Shown: piece after piece, positions 27,476 to 37,302 of the stretch
Layout: each line of letters begins with the position of its first letter
Numbering within the stretch: position 1 is the stretch's first letter
Origin: Roseibium sp. Sym1
GTDB lineage: Bacteria > Pseudomonadota > Alphaproteobacteria > Rhizobiales > Stappiaceae
DNA length: 64,000 nucleotides
Assembly: GCF_027359675.1 (NCBI RefSeq)
Contig: NZ_CP114787.1
Location: 1 to 64,000, forward strand
Direction: 5' to 3'
Program-made: the position numbers and the translations under genes
Notes under the pieces: model-generated
The model's input: the letters and a program-made list of their open reading frames with translations, nothing else
The model's database searches: none
What the model was told of the DNA's origin: nothing

Positions 27476-29047
27476 ATGAAGGCTTTCATGAAACTAACAA
27501 GGCGTTCCTGCCTGGCGCTGGGACTCGGCCTATTGACCGCGACCTCAATGATGTCGCCTACAACGGCATTGGCCCAATTCAATCTCCGTGTGGTGCAGGG
27601 TTCTGACGTCGACACGCTCGACCCGCATGTGTCGCGCAGCATTCCGTCACAGATTGTGTTCAGCAACGTGTTCAACAAGTTGGTGAAATGGAATGGCCCA
27701 TCCCTGTCCGAGATCGTACCGGATCTCGCGGAGTCTTGGTCGACTTCCGAGGACGGTCTCACATGGACCTTCAATCTACGCGAGGGTGTCAGGTTTTCGG
27801 ACGGCACGCCCTTCAACGCTGAGGCGGTGAAATTCAATCTTGATCGTATCGTTAGCCCGGAGCTTGGTTCGCCCAACGGATCGCAGCTCGAGGCGATAAG
27901 CGAAATTAATGTGGTCGATGATTACACCGTCGAGATCAAGACAAACGCGCCGTCACCCACTCTGCTGGAAAAACTGGCGGAGATGTATGCCTCCATGAAC
28001 AGCCCCACTGCCGTTCAGAAGGATCCCGCCACCTACGCTCAACACCCCATCGGAACCGGCCCCTATTTGGTCTCGGAATGGATTCCCGGCGAGCGCGTTG
28101 TAATCGAGCGCAACCCAGACTACTTCGGCACACCCGGAAAGCCCGAGACAATGACCTTCCGCCCCATCCCTGAAGGGGCCGCGCGGGCGATCGAGCTGCA
28201 AACCGGCAACGCCGATATTGCGCTCAATATCGCACCGGAATCGGCGGCTCAGATCAGGGACGACTCCTCGACGGAGCTTCTTCTCGAACCGAGTTCGTTC
28301 CAGATTTTCTTTGAGCTCAACACGGCAAAACCACCTTTCAGCGACCCACGCGCGCGCCTGGCAATCAACCACGCGATTGACCGTGAGGCGATCATCAACA
28401 AGATCCTCAGTGGCTATGGTGAGGTCCCTGAGGGTATCTTCCCGAAGGGAGTGCAGGGCCAAGTGCCGCAGCGCCCTTACTCATTCGATCCAGACAAAGC
28501 CCGCGAATTGCTGGCGGAAGCATTTCCAGGCGGTGTCACCGAACCCATTGTCATCTGGACACCAAACGGCCGCTATCCGAAGGACAAGACCGTCGCAGAG
28601 GTCGTCCAGAGCTACTTGAACGAAATCGGTCTGAAGACCGAGTTCAAGGTCTGGGAGTGGGCGGCATACCAGAAGACTCTCTACAATCCTCAACCGGGCA
28701 ACGGCACCGGGTACGGCAGCAACGACTCCAACATGTGGTTGCTTGGCACTGGGATTACGCAAGCGGACTGGCGCACCCGCCGCAAGTTCTACAGCACCGA
28801 CCCGTCGAACCTCACCGGCTACAACAACCCAGAGGTCGATGCGCTTCTCGACAAGGCAGCGGTTGAACTCGACTATAACAAACGCATGTCCTACTTCGCC
28901 GAGTTGCAGGACATTGCGTGGAACGAAGCACCGAACGCTCTAACCCTGTTCAACGATGTCCAGTTGATAGGCATTGCGAAAGGGATCGAAGGCCTCGAGG
29001 TCTATACGACCGGCCTGATCGATCTCGACCAGGTCTCAAAAGAGTGA
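27476..29047 (+). CDS. ABC transporter periplasmic solute-binding protein (SBP_bac_5)
   Basis: The N-terminal ~35 residues form a signal peptide: a basic start with a twin-arginine-like TRRS, then a hydrophobic CLALGLGLLTATSMM core and an ALAQ cleavage region. The mature protein has the family 5 pattern (SDVDTLDPHVSRSIPSQIVF, then PDLAESWSTSEDGLTWTFNL, and VRFSDGTPFNAEAVKFNLDR). It captures the substrate for the two permeases. The ribosome site GGGGAG sits just before the ATG. Families like this bind peptides and other amino-acid-like compounds; the neighbouring lyase hints at an N-substituted amino acid. Confidence 0.92.
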   Translation: MKAFMKLTRRSCLALGLGLLTATSMMSPTTALAQFNLRVVQGSDVDTLDPHVSRSIPSQIVFSNVFNKLVKWNGPSLSEIVPDLAESWSTSEDGLTWTFNLREGVRFSDGTPFNAEAVKFNLDRIVSPELGSPNGSQLEAISEINVVDDYTVEIKTNAPSPTLLEKLAEMYASMNSPTAVQKDPATYAQHPIGTGPYLVSEWIPGERVVIERNPDYFGTPGKPETMTFRPIPEGAARAIELQTGNADIALNIAPESAAQIRDDSSTELLLEPSSFQIFFELNTAKPPFSDPRARLAINHAIDREAIINKILSGYGEVPEGIFPKGVQGQVPQRPYSFDPDKARELLAEAFPGGVTEPIVIWTPNGRYPKDKTVAEVVQSYLNEIGLKTEFKVWEWAAYQKTLYNPQPGNGTGYGSNDSNMWLLGTGITQADWRTRRKFYSTDPSNLTGYNNPEVDALLDKAAVELDYNKRMSYFAELQDIAWNEAPNALTLFNDVQLIGIAKGIEGLEVYTTGLIDLDQVSKE

Positions 29048-29203
29048 TCCTCCCAAGCTCACTGACCTGAAGAGAGACCCGGGCGGCCGTTAGTCGTGCC
29101 CGCCTGGGCCTCGCCAACATCGAATTTGAACAGATCAGATTTCTTCGCGGGTCGGCCCGAGCGTGCGCATGCTGTGGCACCCCCACTACAAACTGGAACG
29201 AGA

Positions 29204-30715
29204 ATGAACAGCCCGGTTGTCCAACAAGAGATTTACCTCACCGAAGCACGGCTCAGCAGTCCGCCGGCGGAGAGTCTCATCAAGTATTATGACCTGCCGG
29301 TTCTCGAGCATGAGAAACGTCACTTCCACGAATTCAACCTGGTTGATCTGGCGCACACCGTGATGTTGGCGGAGCAGGGCATCATCTCAAGAAATGTGGC
29401 CCGTACCATCCTGAAAGGTTTGGTGGAACTGCGCGACAGCGATCCGCAGACATTCCCGACCGATCCCCTCAAGGGCAGCTTCCTGCTTCAAGTCGAGTCC
29501 TATCTATCCGCGCGGATGGGCGAGGATATTGCAGGACAAATGCATACAGGCCGCAGCAGGATCGACCAAGGCACTACGGTTCGGCGGCTGTACGAACGAA
29601 ACCGCCTTCTCGATGTGCTCCAGCAACTGAACAATTTCCGGGATGCTCTTGTTGCCCAGGCCGAGCGACACTCGCGCGCAATCATGCCGGGTTATACGCA
29701 CATGCAACAGGCCCAGCCCTGGGTCTTCGGACATTATCTTCTCAGTGTCAGCGCACGATTGAACGATGATTTCGCCAGGCTCGTCGAGGTCTATGCACGA
29801 GTCAATCTCAATCCACTCGGCGCTGTCGGACTTGCCGGCACGTCATGGCCACTCGACAGAGACAGAACGACTGAACTGTTGGGGTTCGGTGGTGTCCTGG
29901 AAAACTCGAAGCTGGGCAGAGAAGGGTACTACTCTGCGGAATTGGCTGCGGCACTCTCTATTTTGATGGCGACATTGAACGACCTTTCCACTGACCTTCA
30001 TCTGTGGTCGGCAACCGAATTCGGATTTGTGGAATCGGGCGACGCCTATTGCGGCACCAGCAGTATCTTTCCGCAAAAGAAGAACCCGGCCGGACTTGAG
30101 GCCATCAAGAAGGCCGCCGGCGGCTCGGTGACCTGGCTCGCGGCAGCGCTCGCAACCTTCCGGGCGGAGGGCACGGGTGATCAGACCATGCGTGATCTGC
30201 CCTTTATCGACGAGTCTCTTGAGACAACAGAAGGCATGCTGATCCTGTTCACCGGCATCATCGAAACTTTGATTGTGCATGAAGATCGAATGCGTGAAGC
30301 ACTGAATGGCAGCTGGTGTACCGCCAGCAATCTGGCAGACGTGATCGTACGCAATACCGGTCTCTCGTTCAGGAAGGTCCACCATATCGTGGCTCGTCTT
30401 GTCCGCATCTGCCTTTCAGAGGAGATCGCCCCCACGAACATCACGCTGGCCGATCTCAATCGCGCCGCGCAGCAGACCGTTGGTCAGGACGTGGAGATCG
30501 ATGAGACTTCTTTGCGTGAGGCGCTCGACCCCGAAGTGTTTGTGCGAACCCGTGTCTCAACGGGGAGCGTCTCGCCAGGTGAAGTTGATCGTATGCTGGA
30601 AACTGCCAGAACCCAGCTTTCGACCGACCGGAAATGGCTATTATCCGAACGCGCCAGACTTCGGGAGGCCGGGGCGAAGCTTGATGCCGCCGTAGACTCG
30701 GTCATGGCGGGCTGA
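29204..30715 (+). CDS. argininosuccinate-lyase-like C-N lyase, 503 aa
   Basis: The protein belongs to the aspartase/fumarase superfamily. It has the HTGRSRIDQGTT helix, MPGYTHMQQAQP with the catalytic His region, and the mobile signature loop GTSSIFPQKKNPAGLEAIKK containing the catalytic serine. Superfamily members split an N-substituted aspartate-type compound into fumarate plus an amine. The start at ATG 29204 matches the family N-terminus; a longer frame from 29096 does not. No arginine biosynthesis gene is nearby, and it sits between the transporter's binding-protein and ATPase genes. A catabolic substrate such as an N-substituted aspartate (for example an opine- or EDDS-like compound) is more likely than argininosuccinate. 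That is an inference. Confidence 0.82.
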   Translation: MNSPVVQQEIYLTEARLSSPPAESLIKYYDLPVLEHEKRHFHEFNLVDLAHTVMLAEQGIISRNVARTILKGLVELRDSDPQTFPTDPLKGSFLLQVESYLSARMGEDIAGQMHTGRSRIDQGTTVRRLYERNRLLDVLQQLNNFRDALVAQAERHSRAIMPGYTHMQQAQPWVFGHYLLSVSARLNDDFARLVEVYARVNLNPLGAVGLAGTSWPLDRDRTTELLGFGGVLENSKLGREGYYSAELAAALSILMATLNDLSTDLHLWSATEFGFVESGDAYCGTSSIFPQKKNPAGLEAIKKAAGGSVTWLAAALATFRAEGTGDQTMRDLPFIDESLETTEGMLILFTGIIETLIVHEDRMREALNGSWCTASNLADVIVRNTGLSFRKVHHIVARLVRICLSEEIAPTNITLADLNRAAQQTVGQDVEIDETSLREALDPEVFVRTRVSTGSVSPGEVDRMLETARTQLSTDRKWLLSERARLREAGAKLDAAVDSVMAG

Positions 30716-30747
30716 AGGCAAACATCTATCCAGCGGAACGTCCCACA

Positions 30748-32403
30748 ATGAATGCAACCCACCAAGCACCAAACCCTTCGAATGCCCTACTCGCAGTAAA
30801 GGATCTGCGCGTCGACTTCGTGTCCACAGACAGCCGTGTCGAGGCGGTAAAGGGAGTGTCCTTTCAGTTGAACAAGGGAGAGACGCTGGCACTGGTCGGT
30901 GAATCAGGATCTGGAAAATCGATCACAGCCCTGTCGATCCTCCAGCTGCTTCCCTACGCGGTCAAGAACGAAACCTCGGGCAGCATTCTGTTCGCGGGCC
31001 GGGAAATGATGGGCGCAAGCGAAAGCGAGATGGAGAGCATCCGAGGCGACAGAATCTCGATGATCTTTCAGGAGCCGATGACGTCTCTCAACCCGCTTCA
31101 GACGATCGGGCATCAGATCGGCGAGGTCCTCGCGCTTCACAAAAAGATCCGCGGTGAGAAGGCGCGAAAGCGAATAATCGAACTGCTGACCCTTGTAAGG
31201 CTCCCGTCGCCGGAAGACCGCCTGAACGCCTATCCCCACGAGCTTTCTGGAGGCCAGCGACAACGTGTGATGATCGCTATGGCACTCGCCAACGATCCCG
31301 ATTTGTTGATCGCGGACGAGCCGACCACAGCGCTTGATGTGACCGTTCAAGCACAGATTCTCGAACTGCTCCGAAGCCTGCAGAAGCGTCTCGGGATGGC
31401 GCTGCTTCTCATCACCCACGATCTGGGTGTCGTGGAGAAGATGGCGGATACGGTATGCGTGATGAACAAGGGTGAGATCGTCGAAACCGGCCCGACAAAA
31501 CAGATCTTCACTGCGGCGCAACATCCCTATACGCGCCATTTGCTCGACTCCGAACCCAAGGGGCAGCCCGTGGCGGCGCCAGATGACGCGAAGGTCATTC
31601 TGGAGGCGGCCGACGTCAAAGTATGGTTCGGAACGAAGGGCGGCTTTCTTCGGCGTCCGACTGCCTACCTCAAAGCAGTTGATGGCGTAGATCTGACCGT
31701 TCGCGAGGGACACACCGTTGGAGTCGTCGGCGAGAGCGGGTCCGGCAAAACAACCCTCGGCATGGCGATACTGCGGCTAAATCACGGAGAAGGTTCCATA
31801 CATTTTCAAGGTCGCGACCTGGGGGCTTTGGATGCAGAATCTATGCGGGCCATGCGGCGGGACATCCAGATCGTGTTCCAGGATCCATATGGGTCGCTGA
31901 GCCCGCGCAAATCGGTCTCCAACATCATCGGCGAAGGGTTGAGAATTCACAACATCGGATCTTCGCGGCAAGAACGGGACGAGATGATCAAGTCGATCCT
32001 GGTCGAGGTTGGGCTTGATCCAGAAATGCGACATCGTCATCCGCATGAGTTCTCAGGCGGCCAGCGTCAGCGCATCGCGATTGCCCGCGCCATGATCCTG
32101 AAACCCAAATTTGTTGTCCTCGACGAGCCCACGTCCGCGTTGGACATGTCCATTCAGGGCCAGATCATCGATCTGCTTCGCGACCTGCAGGAGAAGCATA
32201 ACCTCGCTTACCTGTTCATCAGCCACGATCTGAAAGTTGTGAAAGCTCTCTGTGAGGATGTGATCGTCATGAAGTCAGGCAAGGTTGTGGAACGCGGGCC
32301 TGCCGATGAGATCTTTTCCAATCCAAAAGAGGATTACACAAAGGCTTTGCTGAAGGCCGCTTTCGAGGTCGTCGCAGAGGATACAGCCGAGGCCATGACC
32401 TGA
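30748..32403 (+). CDS. fused double ABC ATPase of the importer (DppD-DppF type), 551 aa
   Basis: Two complete nucleotide-binding domains are joined in one chain. The first has Walker A GESGSGKS and signature LSGGQRQRV; the second has GESGSGKTT and FSGGQRQRI. Both have Walker B Asp-Glu pairs ([24 protein letters not shown]). Each is followed by the oligopeptide-type C-terminal extension (TRHLLDSEP and TKALLKAAF). It powers uptake through the two permeases encoded upstream. The fused form is a common variant. The lyase gene separates it from the rest of the transporter genes, so the lyase is embedded in the transport operon. Confidence 0.93.
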   Translation: MNATHQAPNPSNALLAVKDLRVDFVSTDSRVEAVKGVSFQLNKGETLALVGESGSGKSITALSILQLLPYAVKNETSGSILFAGREMMGASESEMESIRGDRISMIFQEPMTSLNPLQTIGHQIGEVLALHKKIRGEKARKRIIELLTLVRLPSPEDRLNAYPHELSGGQRQRVMIAMALANDPDLLIADEPTTALDVTVQAQILELLRSLQKRLGMALLLITHDLGVVEKMADTVCVMNKGEIVETGPTKQIFTAAQHPYTRHLLDSEPKGQPVAAPDDAKVILEAADVKVWFGTKGGFLRRPTAYLKAVDGVDLTVREGHTVGVVGESGSGKTTLGMAILRLNHGEGSIHFQGRDLGALDAESMRAMRRDIQIVFQDPYGSLSPRKSVSNIIGEGLRIHNIGSSRQERDEMIKSILVEVGLDPEMRHRHPHEFSGGQRQRIAIARAMILKPKFVVLDEPTSALDMSIQGQIIDLLRDLQEKHNLAYLFISHDLKVVKALCEDVIVMKSGKVVERGPADEIFSNPKEDYTKALLKAAFEVVAEDTAEAMT

Positions 32404-32557
32404 TCGGTTAGCGGTGCGGCGGGGGAGCGAGGCGGCGCGTGGGTCATACCGTGAGCCGCCTCGCACTATGCTCATCATGATACGCGCCTGACGCTAGGCG
32501 CTTCAAAAAACGCGGTGGCTTCAGCGCCGTGTCGGTGATTGTTTTGTGAGAATTGCG

Positions 32558-33883
32558 ATGCCAGACAAGAATTTCAGGCGCACGGAACTCGGTGGAAAGC
32601 CACTTCATCCCGCCACCCAAATGACAGCCTACGGCTATGACCCCGCCTTATCCGAAGGTGCGGTAAAGCCGCCAGTCTTCCTGACTTCAACCTTCGTTTT
32701 CGAGAATGCCGAGCAAGGCGCAGAGTTTTTCGATCTGGCGTCCGGCCGCATACCCGTGCCGGAAGGCATGGGCGCAGGAGGATTGGTTTACTCTCGTTTC
32801 AACCATCCGAATACCGAAATAGTCGAAGACAGACTTGCGATCTGTGATGGATCCGAGACCGCATTGCTGACCTCGTCCGGCATGGCAGCGATCAGTGCAG
32901 TAGCGCTAACCTATCTACGCCCGGGTGACAGCTTCGTGCATTACACTCCACTCTATGGCGGGACCGAGGCCTTGTTCGGAAATGTCTTGCCCCAGTGGGG
33001 CGTGAGGCCAGTTCCATTCACTGACGGCACCTGCAAGGACGCTGTGCTGCGCGCTCTGGAAGAAGGCGCGCAGACCGGGCCAGTGAAGATGATCTATCTG
33101 GAAACGCCTGCAAACCCGACAAACGCGTTGATCGATATCCGCCTCATGCGTGAAGTGGCCGATGAATGGGGCACCGCAACTGGTCAAACACCGCTGATCG
33201 TCTGCGACAACACAATGATCGGTCCGGTATTCCAACGGCCGATCGAATGCGGCGCCGACATCTGTGTCTACTCACTCAGCAAATATGTGGGAGGTCACTC
33301 GGATCTGGTAGCCGGCGGTATCACAGGGTCCGCAAAGCACCTGAAGCCGGTTCGTCAAGCGCGCGGCGTTTTTGGTTTCCATCTCGATCCGCATTCGAGC
33401 TGGATGCTGTCGCGCTCGATGGAGACGTTGACGCTCCGTATGGAGCGCGCTGCCGCGTCCGGCAGAAAAGTCGCACATTGGCTTGCGACCAACGACTATA
33501 TCCCGTGCAGACTGCTGCATCCGGAATACGAGAGCGATCCGAGAGCCCAAGAAATCTATCGACGTCAATGTGATGGGCCAGGCTCTACCTTTGCCTTTGT
33601 TGTCGAAGACGACCGCGACCTCGCCTTCCGGATCCTGAACGGGCTGACGCTGTTCAAGCTAGCGGTTTCCCTCGGCGGATCAGAATCGCTTGTTTGTCAT
33701 CCCGCTTCGACCACGCATTCCGGCATGTCCCCGGAGGCGCGCAAGAACGCTGGCGTAACCGAAGGCCTAATCCGGCTTTCGGTAGGTCTCGAGCATCCTG
33801 ACGATCTTGTCCGGGATCTTGAGCAAGCATTCTGCTCGGCTCGAGATAGCAGTCAGTCACGCTCGCAAGTGCGCAGCTCATGA
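32558..33883 (+). CDS. PLP-dependent cystathionine gamma-synthase / methionine gamma-lyase-like enzyme
   Basis: This is a Cys/Met-metabolism PLP enzyme of the aspartate aminotransferase fold. Family marks are LVYSRFNHPNTEIVEDRLA, LTSSGMAAISAVAL, YLETPANPTN, CDNTMIGPVFQRP, and VYSLSKYVGGHSDLVAGG with the PLP-binding lysine. The C-terminus has SLGGSESLVCHPASTTHS. Members perform gamma-replacement or gamma-elimination on homoserine esters, cystathionine or methionine. The ATG at 32558 is preferred over a GTG at 32546. It begins 154 bases after the ATPase gene. In this setting a degradative lyase on a sulfur-containing or homoserine-type amino acid is possible, but substrate choice cannot be decided by eye. 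Confidence 0.85.
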   Translation: MPDKNFRRTELGGKPLHPATQMTAYGYDPALSEGAVKPPVFLTSTFVFENAEQGAEFFDLASGRIPVPEGMGAGGLVYSRFNHPNTEIVEDRLAICDGSETALLTSSGMAAISAVALTYLRPGDSFVHYTPLYGGTEALFGNVLPQWGVRPVPFTDGTCKDAVLRALEEGAQTGPVKMIYLETPANPTNALIDIRLMREVADEWGTATGQTPLIVCDNTMIGPVFQRPIECGADICVYSLSKYVGGHSDLVAGGITGSAKHLKPVRQARGVFGFHLDPHSSWMLSRSMETLTLRMERAAASGRKVAHWLATNDYIPCRLLHPEYESDPRAQEIYRRQCDGPGSTFAFVVEDDRDLAFRILNGLTLFKLAVSLGGSESLVCHPASTTHSGMSPEARKNAGVTEGLIRLSVGLEHPDDLVRDLEQAFCSARDSSQSRSQVRSS

Positions 33884-33902
33884 GCCATAGAGGAAATGGA
33901 TA

Positions 33903-34964
33903 ATGGATTTCACTGCTCATCCCGATTTTTGCGGGCATGAAAAGGTGGTTTTTGTTGATGACCCCGCATCGGAACTGAAGGCAATCATTGCTGTCCATTC
34001 GACCACTTTGGGGCCTGCCGCAGGCGGTTGCCGCATTTGGTCATATCGGAACCAGACCGATGCCCTTTCCGACGTTTTGCGGCTTTCGCGGGGCATGACC
34101 TATAAGAATGCCATTGCGGGTCTCGATCTGGGCGGCGGGAAGGCCGTGATCATGCTGCGAGATGGGCAGCAAAAGACCAAGCCGATGATGCTTGCCTTCG
34201 GCAGGGCGGTCGAGAAACTCGAGGGCGACTACTACACTGCCGAAGATGTCGGTTCCACGACCGAGGACATGGCAGCCGTCAGGACGCAGACGAGCTATGT
34301 CGCCGGATTGTCCGAAGGCAAATACGCCAGCGGTAATCCGTCTCCCGTGACCGCGCGAGGAGTCTTTGAAGGGATCAAACTCGCTTGCGCAAATGTGTTC
34401 GACCGCTCCGAACTTGACGGTCTGCGCGTTGCGGTCCAGGGCGTCGGACATGTTGGCTGGTATTTGTGCGAGATGCTGCGCGCGAGCGGCGCACAGCTCA
34501 TCATCTCCGATGTGAATCACGATCGCTGCAGATCGGCCGCCGAAAGGTTCGGTGCGGATATCGCCGATCCCAACCGGCTCCACGCTGTCGAGTGCGATGT
34601 CTATGCACCCTGCGCGCTAGGTGGCACGTTGACGAGCAATTCGATCGAGGAAATCAAAGCGAAAATAGTCGCCGGCGCGGCCAACAACCAACTCGGATGC
34701 GAGTCGGATGCGGAGCTGCTTCACGGGGCCGATATCCTTTATGTGCCAGACTTTTTGATCAATGCCGGTGGCATTTTGAACGCCGCCCGCGAAATCAAGA
34801 AGATCACGAACAGCGACTGGGTCGAAGATCAGATCAGTACGCTCGTCAATACGATGCAGAAAGTTCTCGATCGTTCCCGAATAGAAAACCGATCTCCGCA
34901 CTACGTTGCCATGAAAATGGCAGAAGACCGGGTCGAGGCGGCCAGACTTGCGGCCGCCGAGTAA
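33903..34964 (+). CDS. leucine/Glu/Phe/Val-type amino acid dehydrogenase
   Basis: The protein matches the Leu/Phe/Val dehydrogenase branch. It has an N-terminal domain with VHSTTLGPAAGGCRIW and RLSRGMTYKNAIAGLDLGGG (including the catalytic Lys region), then GGKAVI, and a Rossmann domain with VQGVGHVGWYLCEML. The length (353 aa) is typical. It would catalyse NAD+-linked oxidative deamination of an amino acid to a 2-oxoacid, or the reverse. It is 19 bases downstream of the PLP enzyme, so the two should be co-transcribed. In a catabolic pathway it could deaminate the amino acid released by the lyase. Confidence 0.9.
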   Translation: MDFTAHPDFCGHEKVVFVDDPASELKAIIAVHSTTLGPAAGGCRIWSYRNQTDALSDVLRLSRGMTYKNAIAGLDLGGGKAVIMLRDGQQKTKPMMLAFGRAVEKLEGDYYTAEDVGSTTEDMAAVRTQTSYVAGLSEGKYASGNPSPVTARGVFEGIKLACANVFDRSELDGLRVAVQGVGHVGWYLCEMLRASGAQLIISDVNHDRCRSAAERFGADIADPNRLHAVECDVYAPCALGGTLTSNSIEEIKAKIVAGAANNQLGCESDAELLHGADILYVPDFLINAGGILNAAREIKKITNSDWVEDQISTLVNTMQKVLDRSRIENRSPHYVAMKMAEDRVEAARLAAAE

Positions 34965-34991
34965 AGATCAGATTCCCGGAACCCTGCCTAT

Positions 34992-35714
34992 ATGACCTCG
35001 AAGAGAACAGAAAACACCACCGATTTCCCGTCTTCAGGCACCGTCACAAACGCCGAGCCGACCGGCGGTGCAGATCGCCCGGTTCCTGACAGGGCGCGAT
35101 TGGAAGGCTGGCGCTCGACAGCTACGCATCACAACCCGCTTGAGGATGCCCAGGCGATTGTGACGGGAACGGTTCTCGCGACGCTAGGCGTTGCACTGCT
35201 TGCTCATTTGAATTTTCTCACGACTGGCGTTGCCGGGTTTGCGCTCATTATCTCCTACGCCTTCGGCTTCAATGTCGGTCTCGTCTTCTTCCTGATCAAC
35301 CTGCCATTCTTCGTGTTGGCTGCTACGCGCATGGGTAGGGCTTTTACGATCAAGACCTTTGTCGCCATCGCGGTGCTGTCTGTGATGACTGGGGTTCAGC
35401 CGAAATTGTTCACATTTGGCGAGGTCGATCCCCTCGCGGGCGCGGTTGTCGCTGGTCTGCTGATCGGCTTCGCAATGCTCGCCTTGTTTCGCCACCGGGC
35501 AAGCCTTGGTGGTGTGGGCATCCTCGCCGTTTTCTTGCAGGAGAGATTTGGTTGGCGCGCCGGCCTCACCCAATTGGTCGTCGACCTGACGATTCTCGGA
35601 CTTAGCTTTGCTGTTGTCGACCGTACGGCGGTCCTTTACTCGGTGATCGGCGCTGTCGTCCTGAACGTGTTTCTTGCCATCAATCACAGGAGCGACCGGT
35701 ATATCGCGAAATAG
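34992..35714 (+). CDS. YitT-family membrane protein
   Basis: After a ~45-residue polar N-terminus the chain is a series of about five to six hydrophobic helices (TGTVLATLGVALLAHLNFLT, TTGVAGFALIISYAFGFNVG, VGLVFFLINLPFFVLAATRM, VVAGLLIGFAMLALF, VLYSVIGAVVLNVFLA). The TTGVAGFALIISYAFG region and the domain pattern fit the YitT/DUF161 family. The function of the family is poorly known; some members are linked to transport or export. It follows the dehydrogenase gene by 27 bases and is probably the last gene of the operon. Confidence 0.75.
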   Translation: MTSKRTENTTDFPSSGTVTNAEPTGGADRPVPDRARLEGWRSTATHHNPLEDAQAIVTGTVLATLGVALLAHLNFLTTGVAGFALIISYAFGFNVGLVFFLINLPFFVLAATRMGRAFTIKTFVAIAVLSVMTGVQPKLFTFGEVDPLAGAVVAGLLIGFAMLALFRHRASLGGVGILAVFLQERFGWRAGLTQLVVDLTILGLSFAVVDRTAVLYSVIGAVVLNVFLAINHRSDRYIAK

Positions 35715-36148
35715 GGTCCGCTGCTTACCTGGGGCCCGAAGGTTCGAATCCCTCGGCCAGAAACGGCATTGCGCGATGAATCTCCGACTTCGTGCACCCT
35801 CCTGTTGACGAAATGCGCATGACCTTTCCCCGACAAGTCCACGCGCCGGGTTTCGGAATTACTGAATACAAGGAAACGGAGCCGCGAAAGACATCCGCCG
35901 CGTTATCAAGCTCAAATCCCTATTCACCTAATACTCTACAAAGAAATTCGATATCGCGCGAATAATTACGAACCCATTTACCGTTCCAGCACTAATTGTA
36001 AGCTCCCGGCCTCAACAAGTTGTTGATTCAACGATCTTTAACGGCCCGACGATTACCAATGCCGGTGCTCCGGAATCCTGCACGCGGTCTTGTGCCTGTT
36101 GCGCCAATCCGAGCCATGGTCGCCATCCAAGGGGATAACGAGGATTGA
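35715..36148. other. 434-base intergenic region with a tRNA T-arm-like fragment
   Basis: No protein gene is apparent. At 35738-35754 the sequence GAAGG-TTCGAAT-CCCTC has the loop and stem of a tRNA T-arm (one mismatch in the stem). No matching anticodon arm or CCA end is nearby, so this is at most a 3' tRNA fragment. The rest is AT-rich toward 35940-36060 and must hold the promoter of the GGDEF gene. Confidence 0.35.
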
Positions 36149-37189
36149 ATGGGGAAATTCAAACGGCAGCCTTCCGCGTCAAGTCAGCGACAGGATGCAC
36201 AGGACCTACTTGATTGGCTTGCGGATGCAAATGATCGGGTTCAGCAGAGCACTGCTTCTCGAGACGAAAGTTTGCACTTGTGGCCGCATCAGGACCTCCT
36301 GTCCATCATGGTGGCAAGTGTCCCGGATTTCCTCTTTATCAAGGACCGAGACGGGCGTTATGTCATGGCCAACGGTGGATTGCCCGGCCGCAACATGACG
36401 GCGGACCAGCTCATTGGAAAAACCACCTGGGACATAAATGTTCCAGAGGTTGCCGCCAAGGTTCGGGCCCAGGAAGAGGAGCTGTTTCGGACTGGCGAAG
36501 CGCAGCTGGACTACGAGTCGCCCGTCACCGACAAGAACACCGGAGCGGAAATCTGGATCCGTTTGTCACGGATTCCGATCCGGGACAAATCCGGTTCGAT
36601 AATCGGTTTGGTCGGCATCGCGCGTGACGTCACAGCACAAAAACAGGCCGAAGAAGAGGTCAGGTTTCTGGCGCACCACGATCCATTGACGCGGTTACCA
36701 AATCGATCCTTGCTCACCGACCGCTTGGAACAGGCAATCTCGAATGCCGATCGCAACCGCGGCTCGGTGGCGACAGCTTTCATCGATCTCGACAACTTCA
36801 AGCTGATCAATGATGAGCTTGGTCACGCGGCTGGCGACGAGCTTCTCAAGATTGTTGCAAACAGAATGGTCGAGGCCTTGCGAGCCACCGACTCGGTGCT
36901 TCGTCTGGGCGGCGACGAGTTCGTTGTCATTTTTTCCCAGCCACCGGAATGCTACAATGCGCTGTCGACGGTAGCGAACAATGTCCGCCGAGCCATTTCC
37001 GCGCCGATAACGCTGGATGATCACACTGTCACGATGACGTCCTCGATGGGCCTGGCGGTTTATCCCGCAGATGCCACCGACGCCGAGAATTTGCTGAAGA
37101 ATGCCGATACGGCAATGTACCGGGCCAAGGGATCGGGGCGCGACAGTCTTCAGTTCTTCAATCCAAAGACGAATTCCAATAATCGATAA
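36149..37189 (+). CDS. PAS-GGDEF diguanylate cyclase, 346 aa
   Basis: Residues ~45-160 form a PAS sensor domain (VPDFLFIKDRDGRYVMANGG, then GLVGIARDVTAQKQAEEEV as its C-terminal cap). Residues ~170-340 form the GGDEF domain (AHHDPLTRLPNRSLLTDRLE, FIDLDNFKLINDELGHAAGD, LRLGGDEFVVIF), which makes cyclic-di-GMP from two GTP. The active-site GGDEF is intact. No EAL domain and no membrane segment are present, so it is a cytoplasmic sensor. The ATG follows GAGG closely. The gene is monocistronic; a regulatory role for attachment or motility is general to the family. Confidence 0.92.
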   Translation: MGKFKRQPSASSQRQDAQDLLDWLADANDRVQQSTASRDESLHLWPHQDLLSIMVASVPDFLFIKDRDGRYVMANGGLPGRNMTADQLIGKTTWDINVPEVAAKVRAQEEELFRTGEAQLDYESPVTDKNTGAEIWIRLSRIPIRDKSGSIIGLVGIARDVTAQKQAEEEVRFLAHHDPLTRLPNRSLLTDRLEQAISNADRNRGSVATAFIDLDNFKLINDELGHAAGDELLKIVANRMVEALRATDSVLRLGGDEFVVIFSQPPECYNALSTVANNVRRAISAPITLDDHTVTMTSSMGLAVYPADATDAENLLKNADTAMYRAKGSGRDSLQFFNPKTNSNNR

Positions 37190-37302
37190 GCGCGGAGTCC
37201 TTCCGCGAACAAATAAACTGGCCACAAACAGAGCAAAAAGCTCTAGGATCTGCACAGCAATTGCGGCTCTTGCACGCCGCGCCACGAAGGGCTGATTTGG
37301 CC

